Shown here in pieces: positions 16,930-25,660 of a stretch of DNA of 57,712 nucleotides. The position numbers and the translations under genes are program-made. A model generated the notes under the pieces. The model made no database searches. It had not been told where the DNA came from and was given only the letters and a program-made list of their open reading frames with translations. Position 1 is the stretch's first letter. Each line of letters opens with the position of its first letter. Source of the DNA: an uncultured Ruminiclostridium sp. (GTDB lineage Bacteria > Bacillota > Clostridia > Oscillospirales > Ruminococcaceae); NCBI GenBank assembly GCA_947594425.1, contig CANQED010000014.1, positions 1 through 57,712 of the forward strand, in the 5' to 3' direction.

Positions 16930-17841
16930 TTATTCCATTATCAGCACTTCGCACTCGAGCATTATCCCGCTGTCGGAATAAACCTTGTCCTTTACCCTCT
17001 CGATAAGCTCGCACACGTCTCCAAAGCTCGCGCTGCCCTTATTTATGATAAAGCCGCTGTGCTTTTCGCTGACCTGAGCGTCGCCTACCGACAGTCCCTT
17101 AAGGCTGCTCGCCTCTATCAGCCGCGCGGCAAAGTCGCCCGCAGGGCGCTTAAACGTGCTGCCCGCGCTCGGGTACTCAAGCGGCTGCTTTTCCTTTCTG
17201 CGGGACATTAGCGTGTCCATACGCTCTTTTATCGCGGCGGGGTCGCCCTTTTGCAGCTTAAGCGCGACAGAAGTCACGCAGTAATTTTTCTTAGAGAAAA
17301 TGCTAGTGCGATAGCCAAGCTCCATCTTCTCCCTCGGCACGGTCCTTATCTCGCCGTTTTCGTCGATACAGCGGCAGGACAATAAAACGTCCTTCATCTC
17401 CCCGCCGTATGCGCCCGCGTTCATATATACCGCACCGCCTACCGTCCCGGGTATGCCGTAGGCAAACTCAAGCCCCGTAAGCGAATTGGACAAAGCGAGT
17501 GAGCATATCGCGCCGAGCGACGCTCCCGCCTGACATTCTATAATATCCCCGTCTATATGCGCCGACGCAAAATCACCGCAGAGCAGCAAAACTATCCCCC
17601 TAAGCCCGTTGTCGCTTACGAGGATATTGCTCCCCCGCCCGATGATATAATAGGGTATGCCCTGCTTTGCGCACAGTATCACAAGCTCGCGCAGCAGCCC
17701 CTCGCAGTTTATCTTTATCATCATATCGCACCTGCCGCCTATCTTAAAGGTGGTGTGCGCGCTCATAGGCTCGTCGTACAGCACGGCTGCGCCGTACTCC
17801 GCCGCCTTTTCGGCGGGGAGTGTCAAATCAAAAAGGCTCAA
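16930..17841 (-). CDS. murB: UDP-N-acetylenolpyruvoylglucosamine reductase
   Basis: MurB reduces UDP-GlcNAc-enolpyruvate to UDP-MurNAc with NADPH and FAD, an early cytoplasmic step of peptidoglycan synthesis. The 303 residues show the FAD-binding stretch YYIIGRGSNILVSDNGLRG, FAYGIPGTVGGAVYMNAGAYGGE, the catalytic serine segment YPSAGSTFKRP and the end GFIINKGSASFGDV. Lack of the extra Tyr loop of type I enzymes fits type II MurB of Gram-positives. It lies 18 bp from both neighbours in the hprK operon. Confidence 0.96.
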   Translation of the reverse strand: MSLFDLTLPAEKAAEYGAAVLYDEPMSAHTTFKIGGRCDMMIKINCEGLLRELVILCAKQGIPYYIIGRGSNILVSDNGLRGIVLLLCGDFASAHIDGDIIECQAGASLGAICSLALSNSLTGLEFAYGIPGTVGGAVYMNAGAYGGEMKDVLLSCRCIDENGEIRTVPREKMELGYRTSIFSKKNYCVTSVALKLQKGDPAAIKERMDTLMSRRKEKQPLEYPSAGSTFKRPAGDFAARLIEASSLKGLSVGDAQVSEKHSGFIINKGSASFGDVCELIERVKDKVYSDSGIMLECEVLIME

Positions 17842-17859
17842 AGCGTACTCCTTAAAGTG

Positions 17860-18816
17860 TTATTTATCGAGGCGGTAAAGGTTGGCGGCGCCGACGATAC
17901 CGGCGTCGTTTCCGAGCTTTGCCGCCGCGAGAACGGTAGAACGCTCGGGGTTGATACAGTAGCTTTCTCTTTTTATGATCTCTTCGAGCGGCTTTATCAG
18001 ATAGTCGCCCTCTTTGCATATCCCGCCGCCTATAAGCAGCATTTCGGGCTGGAATGTATTTACGATATTGACAAGCCCGCAGCCTAAATAATTTATATAT
18101 TCCTCCACGACGGCGATACCTTTAGGATCGCCCTCTCTCATAGCGTCAAAAGCGGTCTTGCCGTCGACGTTGTCGAGCGAATTGTCGGCAAGCGCCCACA
18201 TACGGCTGTTCTTATCCTCCTGCATTGCGTGCTTAGTCGCGGTTATCAGCGCGGTAGCGGACGAATACGCCTCAAAGCAGCCCTTTCTTCCGCACGAGCA
18301 CTGTCTGCCGTTGTACTCTATCACGGTATGACCGAGCTCGGCTCCGCAGAAATTAAAGCCCGTGTATATCTTGCCGTCTATTATGATACCGCCGCCGACG
18401 CCCGTGCCGAGCGTCACGACTACCACGTTTTGGCACCCCTTGGCAGCGCCTCCTAGCACCTCGCCGTATGCCGCGACATTAGCGTCGTTTTCGACATAGA
18501 TATCCGTGCCGAGCCTTTGCTTTAAAAGCTCGCCGAGCGGCGTATTCTCAAAGCCGAGATTGCACGAATACAATACCTCGCCCGTGTTGCGGTCGGCTAC
18601 CCCGGGGGTGCCTATGCCTATACTGTGTATCTCGTCTACCTGCTCAGAGCAGTCTGCGACCGCCATTTTTACCGCCTGCACTATGCTGTCCGCGATATCC
18701 TCGGCGGGACGCGGCAGTGCGGTCTTAATATTCGAGCGTCCTATGATACGGCAGTCGTCCGCAACGACCCCCGCCTTTATGTTTGTTCCTCCAAGATCAA
18801 TGCCTATGTTGTACAT
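17860..18816 (-). CDS. glk: ROK family glucokinase
   Basis: A 318-residue ROK-family sugar kinase, most likely glucokinase. The ATP-binding DLGGTN is at residues 7-12. The sugar-binding and catalytic segment is VENDANVAAYGE. The ROK signature runs from GAELGH to the zinc site CSCGRKGCFEAY. There is no N-terminal helix-turn-helix, so it is a kinase rather than a ROK repressor. It would make glucose 6-phosphate for glycolysis and the glycogen genes further along. Glucose as substrate is inferred from overall resemblance; mannose or N-acetyl sugars are possible. Confidence 0.9.
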   Translation of the reverse strand: MYNIGIDLGGTNIKAGVVADDCRIIGRSNIKTALPRPAEDIADSIVQAVKMAVADCSEQVDEIHSIGIGTPGVADRNTGEVLYSCNLGFENTPLGELLKQRLGTDIYVENDANVAAYGEVLGGAAKGCQNVVVVTLGTGVGGGIIIDGKIYTGFNFCGAELGHTVIEYNGRQCSCGRKGCFEAYSSATALITATKHAMQEDKNSRMWALADNSLDNVDGKTAFDAMREGDPKGIAVVEEYINYLGCGLVNIVNTFQPEMLLIGGGICKEGDYLIKPLEEIIKRESYCINPERSTVLAAAKLGNDAGIVGAANLYRLDK

Positions 18817-18854
18817 TCCCTTTACCTGCCTTTACTATTATATTTTCCTTACGG

Positions 18855-19583
18855 TCAATTATTACCGACGGGCGTTATGCCTTTAAGGGATAAAAATTTC
18901 TCAAACCGCCCCAAGTCGGCGTTTATCACAAGCTCCTCGGGAAATCCTATCTCCCCGATAAGCTCTTTTGCCCTGTCAAAAGCGCCTATCCTGCTCCAAA
19001 AATGCGCGTCGGAGTCCACTATTATCCCGCAGCCGTTTTTTATACAGGCGGGAAGTATGTATTCTTTCAGCCGCTTTACCGAGCGAGGGTCGCCGAGCCT
19101 TGAGACGTTGAGCTCTATAAGCACGTTTTGCCTTTTGCACTCGGCGGTCACCGCGTCATAATCATACGGAAAGCCGAAAGAATCGGTGTGTGCGAGCACG
19201 CAGACCTTAGGGTCGGATACGACCGCGAGATAAGTGTCGGTTATCCTCTCCTCGGTCGAGGGGGCAAGACACGGGTCGTGGATGGATACGTTTATCCACT
19301 CGACGCTGCGGCGTATATCGTCGGTAAGGTCGAGCTCACCGCCGTAGCCGATAAGGTCCGCCTCTACTCCTTTTATTATCCTCACCCCGCAAAGCATGTC
19401 GGGTATCACCCTCATATTAAGAAAATGCCACAAGTGCGGCGAGTCCTGCATCTGTATGCAGTGGTCGGTCATACCGAGGTACTTTAGCCCCGCCTTTGCC
19501 GCGGCGGCGGCGTTTTCGGTTATTGTAGAATACGCGTGATCTGACGCAAGAGTATGCGTGTGCATATCCGCGATAAATTCCAT
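18855..19583 (-). CDS. PHP domain phosphatase (YcdX-like)
   Basis: A 242-residue PHP-fold metal-dependent phosphatase. Metal ligands are visible in ADMHTHTLASDHAYST, MTDHCIQM, GVEADL, NVSIHDP, AHTDSFG, and DSDAHFWSRIG near the C-terminus, the full set for a YcdX/HisK-type hydrolase. The substrate cannot be read from sequence. It sits between hprK and the ROK kinase, where clostridia commonly carry such a PHP gene. Confidence 0.9.
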   Translation of the reverse strand: MEFIADMHTHTLASDHAYSTITENAAAAAKAGLKYLGMTDHCIQMQDSPHLWHFLNMRVIPDMLCGVRIIKGVEADLIGYGGELDLTDDIRRSVEWINVSIHDPCLAPSTEERITDTYLAVVSDPKVCVLAHTDSFGFPYDYDAVTAECKRQNVLIELNVSRLGDPRSVKRLKEYILPACIKNGCGIIVDSDAHFWSRIGAFDRAKELIGEIGFPEELVINADLGRFEKFLSLKGITPVGNN

Positions 19584-19618
19584 TTTTGATTATCTCTTTT
19601 CTTTTGTAATTTGATATA

Positions 19619-20575
19619 TCAGGTCTCCCAGTTAGTGACGGTGTCCATACCCTCCATATTAAGACCCAAATTGTCGAGCAATTCCTGCGCGGCGTTGTAA
19701 CCCATTTTTTTCTGACGGTTATTCATTGCCGCTACCTCGAGTATCACCGCGAGGTTACGTCCGGGCTTTACGGGTATAGTAAGCGACGGCACCTTTACGC
19801 CGAGTATGGACATATAGTGATTGTCTACGCCCATACGGTCGTATATCTTCTCGGGGTTCCACTGCTCGAGCTCGACTACCATATCTATCCTCTCGCTCAC
19901 TTTGACAGCGCCGATACCGAAAAGCTGGCGCGCGTTGATTATACCTATGCCCCTAAGCTCGAGAAAATGTCGGATGTTGTCGGGCGAGCTGCCGACAAGG
20001 GTTATATTTGACGCCTTGCGTATCTCGACGGCGTCGTCGGCTACAAGTCTGTGCCCGCGCTTTACGAGCTCTATGGCGGTCTCGCTCTTACCTACGCCGC
20101 TGTCGCCGAGTATCAGCATACCCTCGCCGTATATCTCGATAAGCACGCCATGACGGGTGATCCTCGGCGCAAGCTGTAAGGTAAGAAACGCTATAAGCTT
20201 AGAGGTAAACACGTTGGTGCTCTCCTCGCTGAGCAGCAGCGGTACCTTATACTCCGCCGCCGTCTGCTTTATCTCGGGCATTATCTCCTGCCCTCTGGTG
20301 ACGACTACTGCGGGCGGCTTCTCGCTGAAAAATTTTCTCAGCCGCTGTATCCTTATCTCCGCACCGCACTGCTCGAGGTACGCGACCTCCGCCTTTCCGA
20401 CTATCTGTATCCTCTCGTGGTCAAAATATTCGTAAAAGCCCGCAAGCTGTAATCCCGGGCGGTTTATATCCGCGTTGGTTATAAATATCTTTTCGGGGTC
20501 ATCGGGAGTCTGTACCACCTCAAGCGAGCATTTTTCTATTATCGCCTGAAGCGATACGGTAAATTCCTTTGCCAT
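19619..20575 (-). CDS. hprK: HPr kinase/phosphorylase
   Basis: HprK phosphorylates or dephosphorylates Ser46 of HPr and so controls carbon catabolite repression. The 318 residues have an N-terminal sensing domain (about 1-130), then the Walker A loop GDSGVGKS (157-164), the acidic pair in LVADDAVEIRK (about 178-187) and a C-terminal capping region. The ATG at 20575 is preceded by GAGGA with 5-base spacing. An earlier in-frame ATG at 20659 lies outside the transcript predicted from the promoter at 20648-20676 and is rejected. It heads the long - strand operon through dnaE. Confidence 0.96.
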   Translation of the reverse strand: MAKEFTVSLQAIIEKCSLEVVQTPDDPEKIFITNADINRPGLQLAGFYEYFDHERIQIVGKAEVAYLEQCGAEIRIQRLRKFFSEKPPAVVVTRGQEIMPEIKQTAAEYKVPLLLSEESTNVFTSKLIAFLTLQLAPRITRHGVLIEIYGEGMLILGDSGVGKSETAIELVKRGHRLVADDAVEIRKASNITLVGSSPDNIRHFLELRGIGIINARQLFGIGAVKVSERIDMVVELEQWNPEKIYDRMGVDNHYMSILGVKVPSLTIPVKPGRNLAVILEVAAMNNRQKKMGYNAAQELLDNLGLNMEGMDTVTNWET

Positions 20576-20647
20576 AATATCCTCATTTCTGTATACATTA
20601 TGTATCGGGACTTTGCCCGATAGCTGCTCAAAATACGCCATAATATC

Positions 20648-20676
20648 ATTATACATCATTTCGCCGCATATTTCAA
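20648..20676 (-). promoter_or_regulatory. hprK: sigma-A promoter for the hprK operon
   Basis: On the - strand, -35 TTGAAA (20671-20676), 17-bp spacer, perfect -10 TATAAT (20648-20653). The leader of about 65 nt includes a hairpin (TATCGGG, loop, CCCGATA). Confidence 0.75.
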
Positions 20677-20710
20677 TAGCGCGGGGAAAAATTTTTCAGC
20701 CGCCGCGGGA

Positions 20711-20739
20711 TTGACACGCACTTTACAATGTGGTACAAT
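20711..20739 (+). promoter_or_regulatory. sigma-A promoter for the HMGL-like gene
   Basis: -35 TTGACA (20711-20716), 17-bp spacer ending TGG, -10 TACAAT (20734-20739). It is divergent from the hprK promoter, leaving about 35 bp between the two -35 boxes. Confidence 0.8.
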
Positions 20740-20758
20740 TTTTACGGGAGAGGATGCT

Positions 20759-21673
20759 ATGAACACTATCTTTACCGACAACAGCTTATGCGGGCGCGAA
20801 TTTTCCGACGCTGCTGACCAGCCGCTGCTCGGCGCGTATATAGACTGTCTGCATAAGGTAGGGGTTAAATTCTGCGAAACAGACGCTTACACTCTTGATA
20901 TGCTGCCCGAGCAATGCGACTTTAGCAGGCTAATATTCCGCGTACAAAGCGAGGACGAGCTCGACCTCGCAAACAGCCGCGATTTCGGCTATGTCTGCCT
21001 GCCGGAGGAATTTATAAAGCCGTACGCGGGTCTTATGAAAAATCCCATTATCGCCGACCTTTCGCCTAACGGGGAGAATTTTCTTGTACATATTATGCAG
21101 TTTTCCGCCGACTCGGGGATAGACAAGCTGTCTATGATAAGGGTGACCGACGATTTTGAGGAGAGCGGCCTGTACCTTACGCAGATGATAGAGCTGTATG
21201 ATTTCGAGGCGGTAGTGCCGCTGGATATCTGCCCGAAAAATAACAAGCTCAACGCCTTAGCCTGCGTTATGTCCGCGTTAGCCGCAAGAGTGCCGTGCAT
21301 TACGCTGCGCTTCGGCAGCTTTGACGAGTACGCCGAGCTAAGAGACGTGCTGTTCACCCTGTCAAAGGCGGCGCACACCTCGGTACCCGACGAGATATTA
21401 CAGACCATAGCCATGTGCGGCGTGCTGTATAACAGATTATTCGGGTCTCCCGCCATGTCGATATCCAAAAACGCCAAGCCCAACGCTGTCGGCATCGACC
21501 CCGGGGTCAGGATAGACGAGCCGCTGACAAGGCTGCGCAGAGTGAACCTCAATAATGATAAAGAGCCCGCTACCCTGCTCGCGCGGCGCTTACAGGATAT
21601 GAACGTCGAGCCCGAGGACGCGGACGACCTTGAAAAAGCGATAAGGTCGTTTTTGATAGACTTTTATAAATAA
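20759..21673 (+). CDS. degenerate HMGL/homocitrate-synthase-like TIM-barrel protein
   Basis: A 304-residue soluble protein not recognised with certainty. Its layout recalls the HMGL-like barrel (homocitrate or isopropylmalate synthase). The start FTDNSLCGREF sits where DTTLRDGEQ is expected. CLHKVGVKFCE resembles the L-x-x-x-G-V-x-x-x-E turn. VPLDICPKNNKLNALACVM aligns with the P-x-x-x-H-x-H-N-D-x-x-x-A-x-x-N strand. The metal-binding H-x-H is absent, so ordinary acyl-CoA condensing activity is unlikely. The start at 20759 follows GAGAGGA and lies about 13 nt after the expected transcription start; an upstream TTG inside the -35 box is rejected. The homology is inference and needs a profile search. 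Confidence 0.75.
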   Translation: MNTIFTDNSLCGREFSDAADQPLLGAYIDCLHKVGVKFCETDAYTLDMLPEQCDFSRLIFRVQSEDELDLANSRDFGYVCLPEEFIKPYAGLMKNPIIADLSPNGENFLVHIMQFSADSGIDKLSMIRVTDDFEESGLYLTQMIELYDFEAVVPLDICPKNNKLNALACVMSALAARVPCITLRFGSFDEYAELRDVLFTLSKAAHTSVPDEILQTIAMCGVLYNRLFGSPAMSISKNAKPNAVGIDPGVRIDEPLTRLRRVNLNNDKEPATLLARRLQDMNVEPEDADDLEKAIRSFLIDFYK

Positions 21674-21700
21674 ATGCGCTGAAAAATTATTGCCGCGCGC

Positions 21701-21729
21701 TTGCAATTTTTACTAAAATATGATACAAT
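21701..21729 (+). promoter_or_regulatory. sigma-A promoter for the DtxR/MntR-type gene
   Basis: -35 TTGCAA (21701-21706), 17-bp spacer ending TGA (extended -10), -10 TACAAT (21724-21729). Confidence 0.7.
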
Positions 21730-21767
21730 ATTATTGTATAAGAGCATACGAAAGGAGCTTTAGCATT

Positions 21768-22160
21768 ATGAAAATACAGGAATCCGCCGAAAATTATCTT
21801 GAAGCTATCCTTATATTAAAAAACCGTATCGGAAACGTCCGCTCAATAGATATCGTCAACTTTCTTGAGTTTTCTAAACCGAGCATCAGCGTCGCTATGA
21901 AAAATCTGCGCAGCGAGGACTATATCAGCATAGACGAGAACAACTACATCACCCTAACCGAAAAGGGACAGGTCATAGCGGAGAAAATGTACGAGCGGCA
22001 CACCATGCTTACCGACTGGCTCACCCACCTCGGAGTAAATGAGAAAACCGCCGCCGAGGACGCCTGCCGCATAGAGCACGTGCTGAGCGACGAGAGCTTT
22101 AACGTGCTCAAAAGGCATATCCAAGACACTATGAGTAAGCCTGAAACCAAGGTAGAGTGA
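21768..22160 (+). CDS. DtxR/MntR family metal-dependent regulator
   Basis: A 130-residue regulator of the DtxR/MntR family, the short form without an SH3-like third domain. The start MKIQESAENYLEAILIL is diagnostic. The winged helix follows (RSIDIVNFLEFSKPSISVAMKNL, with recognition helix near residues 35-50), then the wing NNYITLTEKG. The dimerisation and metal half contains ERHTMLTDWL and EDACRIEHVLS with the expected His and Glu ligands. It would repress metal uptake genes when Mn(II) or Fe(II) is plentiful. The start at 21768 follows AAAGGAG; an in-frame ATG at 21720 lies inside the promoter. No metal transporter is adjacent, so its targets are elsewhere. Confidence 0.9.
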   Translation: MKIQESAENYLEAILILKNRIGNVRSIDIVNFLEFSKPSISVAMKNLRSEDYISIDENNYITLTEKGQVIAEKMYERHTMLTDWLTHLGVNEKTAAEDACRIEHVLSDESFNVLKRHIQDTMSKPETKVE

Positions 22161-22180
22161 GTGAGATATTAGAATATTTT

Positions 22181-22210
22181 AGAGGTGCAATTCGCACCTC
22201 TTTTTATTTT
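22181..22210 (+). terminator. intrinsic terminator after the DtxR/MntR-type gene
   Basis: GAGGTGC and GCACCTC form a 7-bp stem around a 5-base loop, followed directly by TTTTTATTTT. Confidence 0.85.
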
Positions 22211-22256
22211 TCTCAAAAAAATTTTAATAATTCGTCAAAAAAGTTATATAAAACTC

Positions 22257-22285
22257 TTGACAAGTTAATAAAAGTGTGGTACAAT
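22257..22285 (+). promoter_or_regulatory. sigma-A promoter for the RHH protein-clpB operon
   Basis: -35 TTGACA (22257-22262), 17-bp spacer ending TGG, -10 TACAAT (22280-22285). An imperfect dyad TGTGGT-N8-ATCACA (22275-22294) overlaps the -10. No CIRCE element or CtsR-type repeat was seen in 22200-22312. Confidence 0.8.
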
Positions 22286-22312
22286 TTAATCACAGCGAAA
22301 GGAAGTGACGAA

Positions 22313-22969
22313 ATGAGCAAAAGTGTATACAGCTTAGTATTGTCCGACGATATTGTCAGAGCGGTGGACGCTCTTGCCTACAAGATGAACACCAGCCGCT
22401 CGGGGCTTATCGACCGCATACTCGCCGAGAAATTGTCGGTGCAGACCCCCGAGGTCAGGATGAGGGGGCTTATCGACAGTATAACGCAGATGTTCGACGA
22501 TGATATTTTCCGCTTACAGACGGGCGTAGGAGGTATGCTGATAAAGAGCCCGCTGAGCTATAAATACAAACCCACTATAAGGTACGCGGTGGATCTAAGT
22601 CCCGACGGCACAGAGCTAGGCAGGCTGAGCGTAAGCTTTCGCACGCAAAACGCCGTTTTGTCTGCGCTGATAAACAGGTTCTGGCGGATATTTATAGCGG
22701 TGGAGGCAAAATATCTGTCGGGGATATTCAAGATAGAATATCTGCTCGACAACGACAAGCTCACCCGCACGCTTAAGGTCCCGATAAGGTGCTCGGACGG
22801 CTCGTCCGTCACTACCGACGAGGCGGCTAAGGCGGCGGCGGACTATATCAGATTTATCGACGGGCTTATCAAGCTGTATTTTGAAAGCACTCCCGATGAC
22901 GAAGAGGCCGCGCTGATGATAGACAAGGCTTACTCGGAAAGAATGAAGACGGCGAAGATAATACTATAA
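22313..22969 (+). CDS. ribbon-helix-helix N-terminal domain protein upstream of clpB
   Basis: A 218-residue protein whose first 42 residues (SVYSLVLSDDIVRAVDALAY, then NTSRSGLIDRILAEKL) have the strand-helix-helix pattern of a ribbon-helix-helix DNA-binding domain. The remaining 175 residues match no family I recognise; they are mixed alpha/beta and contain a long charged C-terminal helix. The ATG at 22313 follows GAAAGGAAGTGACG. It is 27 bp upstream of clpB in the same transcript, which suggests that it regulates its own operon or works with the chaperone. That role is inference. Confidence 0.8.
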   Translation: MSKSVYSLVLSDDIVRAVDALAYKMNTSRSGLIDRILAEKLSVQTPEVRMRGLIDSITQMFDDDIFRLQTGVGGMLIKSPLSYKYKPTIRYAVDLSPDGTELGRLSVSFRTQNAVLSALINRFWRIFIAVEAKYLSGIFKIEYLLDNDKLTRTLKVPIRCSDGSSVTTDEAAKAAADYIRFIDGLIKLYFESTPDDEEAALMIDKAYSERMKTAKIIL

Positions 22970-22996
22970 TAGACATAAAGAAAGGAATGATGAACT

Positions 22997-25594
22997 ATGC
23001 TTAGTACAAATAAGCTGACGCAAAAATCTATAGAAGCGGTAGAAAAGGCGCAGAATATGGCGGTCGAATACCAAAATATGAATATCGACCAGCAGCACCT
23101 TTTGTTCGCGCTGCTTGACGACGACGAGGGGCTGATACCTCAGCTGCTCAAAAAGATGGACACCGACCCCGACGCGGTAAAGGTATCGGCGCAGAACGCC
23201 TGCGCCGCGATATCCAAGGTCACCGGCTCGGGCAGAGAGCCAGACAAGGTGTATATCTCGCAGGAGCTGGATAAGGCGCTTACCGCCGCCGAGCAAAAGG
23301 CGGGGCAAATGGGCGACGAATATATCTCGGTCGAGCATTTGTTTATAGGCCTATTGCAAAAGCCTAATTCTGCGGTAAAGGCGTTATTCTCCGAGTATGG
23401 GCTGACGGAGAGCGGATTTTTAAAGGCGCTCGAGCAAGTCCGCGGAGATGTGAGGGTCACGGGGCAAAATCCCGAGGAGACCTACGACGTGCTTAAAAAA
23501 TACGGGCAGGATCTGACCGAGCTTGCCCGCCATAACAAGCTCGACCCGGTTATCGGCAGGGACACCGAGATAAGGAACGTTATCCGCATACTTTCGCGTA
23601 AGACAAAAAATAACCCCGTGCTGATCGGCGAGCCGGGCGTGGGCAAGACCGCGATAGCCGAGGGGCTCGCGCTAAGGATAGTAAGGGGCGACGTACCCGA
23701 AAATCTTAAAGAGCGCAGGATATTCTCACTTGATATGGGCGCTTTGGTCGCGGGGGCAAAGTACCGCGGCGAGTTTGAAGAAAGGCTAAAGGCCGTGCTT
23801 CAGGCGATAAAGAAATCCGACGGGCAGATAATAATGTTCATAGACGAACTGCACACGATAGTCGGCGCGGGCAAGACCGACGGCGCTATGGACGCGGGCA
23901 ACCTGTTAAAGCCGCTCCTTGCGCGCGGCGAGCTGCACTGTATCGGAGCCACCACTCTTAACGAGTACCGCCTTTATATCGAAAAGGACGCGGCGCTCGA
24001 GCGGCGTTTTCAGCCGGTAATGGTAGACGAGCCGACCGTCGAGGACACGATAAGCATACTCAGAGGTCTTAAAGAGAGATACGAGGTGTTTCACGGGGTA
24101 AAGATACACGACGCGGCGCTTATAGCTGCGGCGGTGCTTTCCGACAGATATATCTCAGACAGATTTTTGCCCGACAAGGCGATAGACCTTGTCGACGAGG
24201 CGTGCGCGCTGATAAAGACCGAGATGGAGTCTATGCCGTCCGAGCTCGACGACATACGCCGAAAGATAATGCAGCACGAGATAGAAGAGGCCGCGCTGAA
24301 AAAAGAGGATGACAAGATATCCGCCGAGCACCTCGAGCAAGTGCAAAAGGAGCTTTCGGAGATGCGCTCGCAATTTGACGCTATGAAAGCTAAGTGGGAG
24401 AACGAAAAGACCGCCATTTCCTCGGTGCAAAAGCTTCGTGAGCAGATAGAGCAGACCAACGCGCAGATAGAGGAGGCACAGCGCAGCTATGACCTTAATA
24501 AGGCAGCCGAGCTTAAATACGGCACTCTGCCCCGCCTGCAAAAAGAGCTAGAGGAGCAGGAAAAGCTCGCCGAGGCGCAAAAGTCCGACACTCTGCTGCG
24601 CGACAAGGTGACAGAGGAAGAAATTGCCCGCATAATCTGCCGCTGGACAGGGATACCGGTAGCAAAGCTTATGGAGGGTGAGCGCGAAAAGCTGCTCGGT
24701 ATGGAGGCGCTTTTGCATAAGCGGGTGATAGGTCAGGACGAGGCGGTACAAAAAGTAAGCGAGGCTATACTGCGCTCGCGCGCGGGGATATCGAGCCCCG
24801 ACCGCCCGATAGGCTCGTTCTTGTTCTTGGGTCCTACGGGCGTAGGCAAGACCGAGCTTGCCAAAGCGCTCGCCGAGGCGCTATTCGACGACGAGAAAAA
24901 TATTGTCCGCATAGATATGTCGGAATATATGGAAAAATTCAGCGTCAGCCGCCTAATAGGAGCGCCTCCCGGATATGTCGGATACGATCAGGGCGGACAG
25001 CTTACCGAGGCAGTGCGCAGAAAGCCGTACTCGGTCATACTTCTCGACGAGGTAGAAAAGGCGCACCCCGACGTATTCAATATCCTATTGCAAGTGCTCG
25101 ACGACGGCAGGATAACCGACTCGCAGGGGCGCACCGTGGACTTTAAGAATACGATAATAATTATGACATCCAACCTCGGCTCGCCGTATATCCTCGAGGG
25201 CATAAACGATGCCGGCGAGATATCCGACGAGGCGCGCGGTCAGGTCGACAGCCTGCTTAAGTCGCACTTCCGCCCCGAATTTCTCAACCGTCTTGACGAG
25301 ATAGTATTCTACAAGCCGCTTACCAAAAAGGAGATATACAGCATTGTAGAGCTTATGCTCGACGACTTAAGAGAGCGGCTTTCCGACCGTCAGATAAGCA
25401 TAACCGTCAGCGACGCGGCAAAGGATTATATAATAGACGGCGGCTTTGACCCCAATTACGGCGCCCGCCCGCTGAAAAGATTTTTGCAGCGCAAGGTTGA
25501 AACGCTCATCGCCCGCAAGCTGATAGCCGACGACGTACCGCCCGATACCACGCTGAATATAGATATAAAAGACGGCGAGCTTACAGTAGAATAA
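22997..25594 (+). CDS. clpB: ATP-dependent chaperone ClpB
   Basis: ClpB is a hexameric AAA+ disaggregase that rescues aggregated proteins with DnaK. The 865 residues show two Clp N-terminal repeats (1-150) and AAA1 with Walker A GEPGVGKT (211-218) and [13 protein letters not shown] long middle coiled coil spans about 400-520, with its charged heptads. AAA2 carries GPTGVGKT (about 611-618), and the C-terminal D2-small domain follows. The middle domain and absence of a ClpP-binding IGF loop mark it as ClpB rather than ClpC or ClpA. It is expressed from the sigma-A promoter ahead of the RHH gene, without visible HrcA or CtsR sites. Confidence 0.97.
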   Translation: MLSTNKLTQKSIEAVEKAQNMAVEYQNMNIDQQHLLFALLDDDEGLIPQLLKKMDTDPDAVKVSAQNACAAISKVTGSGREPDKVYISQELDKALTAAEQKAGQMGDEYISVEHLFIGLLQKPNSAVKALFSEYGLTESGFLKALEQVRGDVRVTGQNPEETYDVLKKYGQDLTELARHNKLDPVIGRDTEIRNVIRILSRKTKNNPVLIGEPGVGKTAIAEGLALRIVRGDVPENLKERRIFSLDMGALVAGAKYRGEFEERLKAVLQAIKKSDGQIIMFIDELHTIVGAGKTDGAMDAGNLLKPLLARGELHCIGATTLNEYRLYIEKDAALERRFQPVMVDEPTVEDTISILRGLKERYEVFHGVKIHDAALIAAAVLSDRYISDRFLPDKAIDLVDEACALIKTEMESMPSELDDIRRKIMQHEIEEAALKKEDDKISAEHLEQVQKELSEMRSQFDAMKAKWENEKTAISSVQKLREQIEQTNAQIEEAQRSYDLNKAAELKYGTLPRLQKELEEQEKLAEAQKSDTLLRDKVTEEEIARIICRWTGIPVAKLMEGEREKLLGMEALLHKRVIGQDEAVQKVSEAILRSRAGISSPDRPIGSFLFLGPTGVGKTELAKALAEALFDDEKNIVRIDMSEYMEKFSVSRLIGAPPGYVGYDQGGQLTEAVRRKPYSVILLDEVEKAHPDVFNILLQVLDDGRITDSQGRTVDFKNTIIIMTSNLGSPYILEGINDAGEISDEARGQVDSLLKSHFRPEFLNRLDEIVFYKPLTKKEIYSIVELMLDDLRERLSDRQISITVSDAAKDYIIDGGFDPNYGARPLKRFLQRKVETLIARKLIADDVPPDTTLNIDIKDGELTVE

Positions 25595-25610
25595 GAGATC
25601 GATATACAAA

Positions 25611-25636
25611 TATCCCCCGCTATTCAGCGGGGGATA
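25611..25636. terminator. bidirectional terminator between clpB and glgD
   Basis: A perfect 11-bp stem (TATCCCCCGCT/AGCGGGGGATA) with an ATTC loop lies between convergent genes, with short T-rich flanks on both sides. Confidence 0.85.
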
Positions 25637-25660
25637 ACTTTATACCTATGTAAAGTAAAT

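Noticed and set aside
20576-20659. 28-residue N-terminal extension of HprK
   Set aside because: It would start upstream of or at the predicted transcription start, lacks a ribosome site and is not conserved in HprK.
22200-22312. CIRCE or CtsR operator ahead of the clpB operon
   Set aside because: Neither TTAGCACTC/GAGTGCTAA nor the GGTCAAA direct repeat is present.
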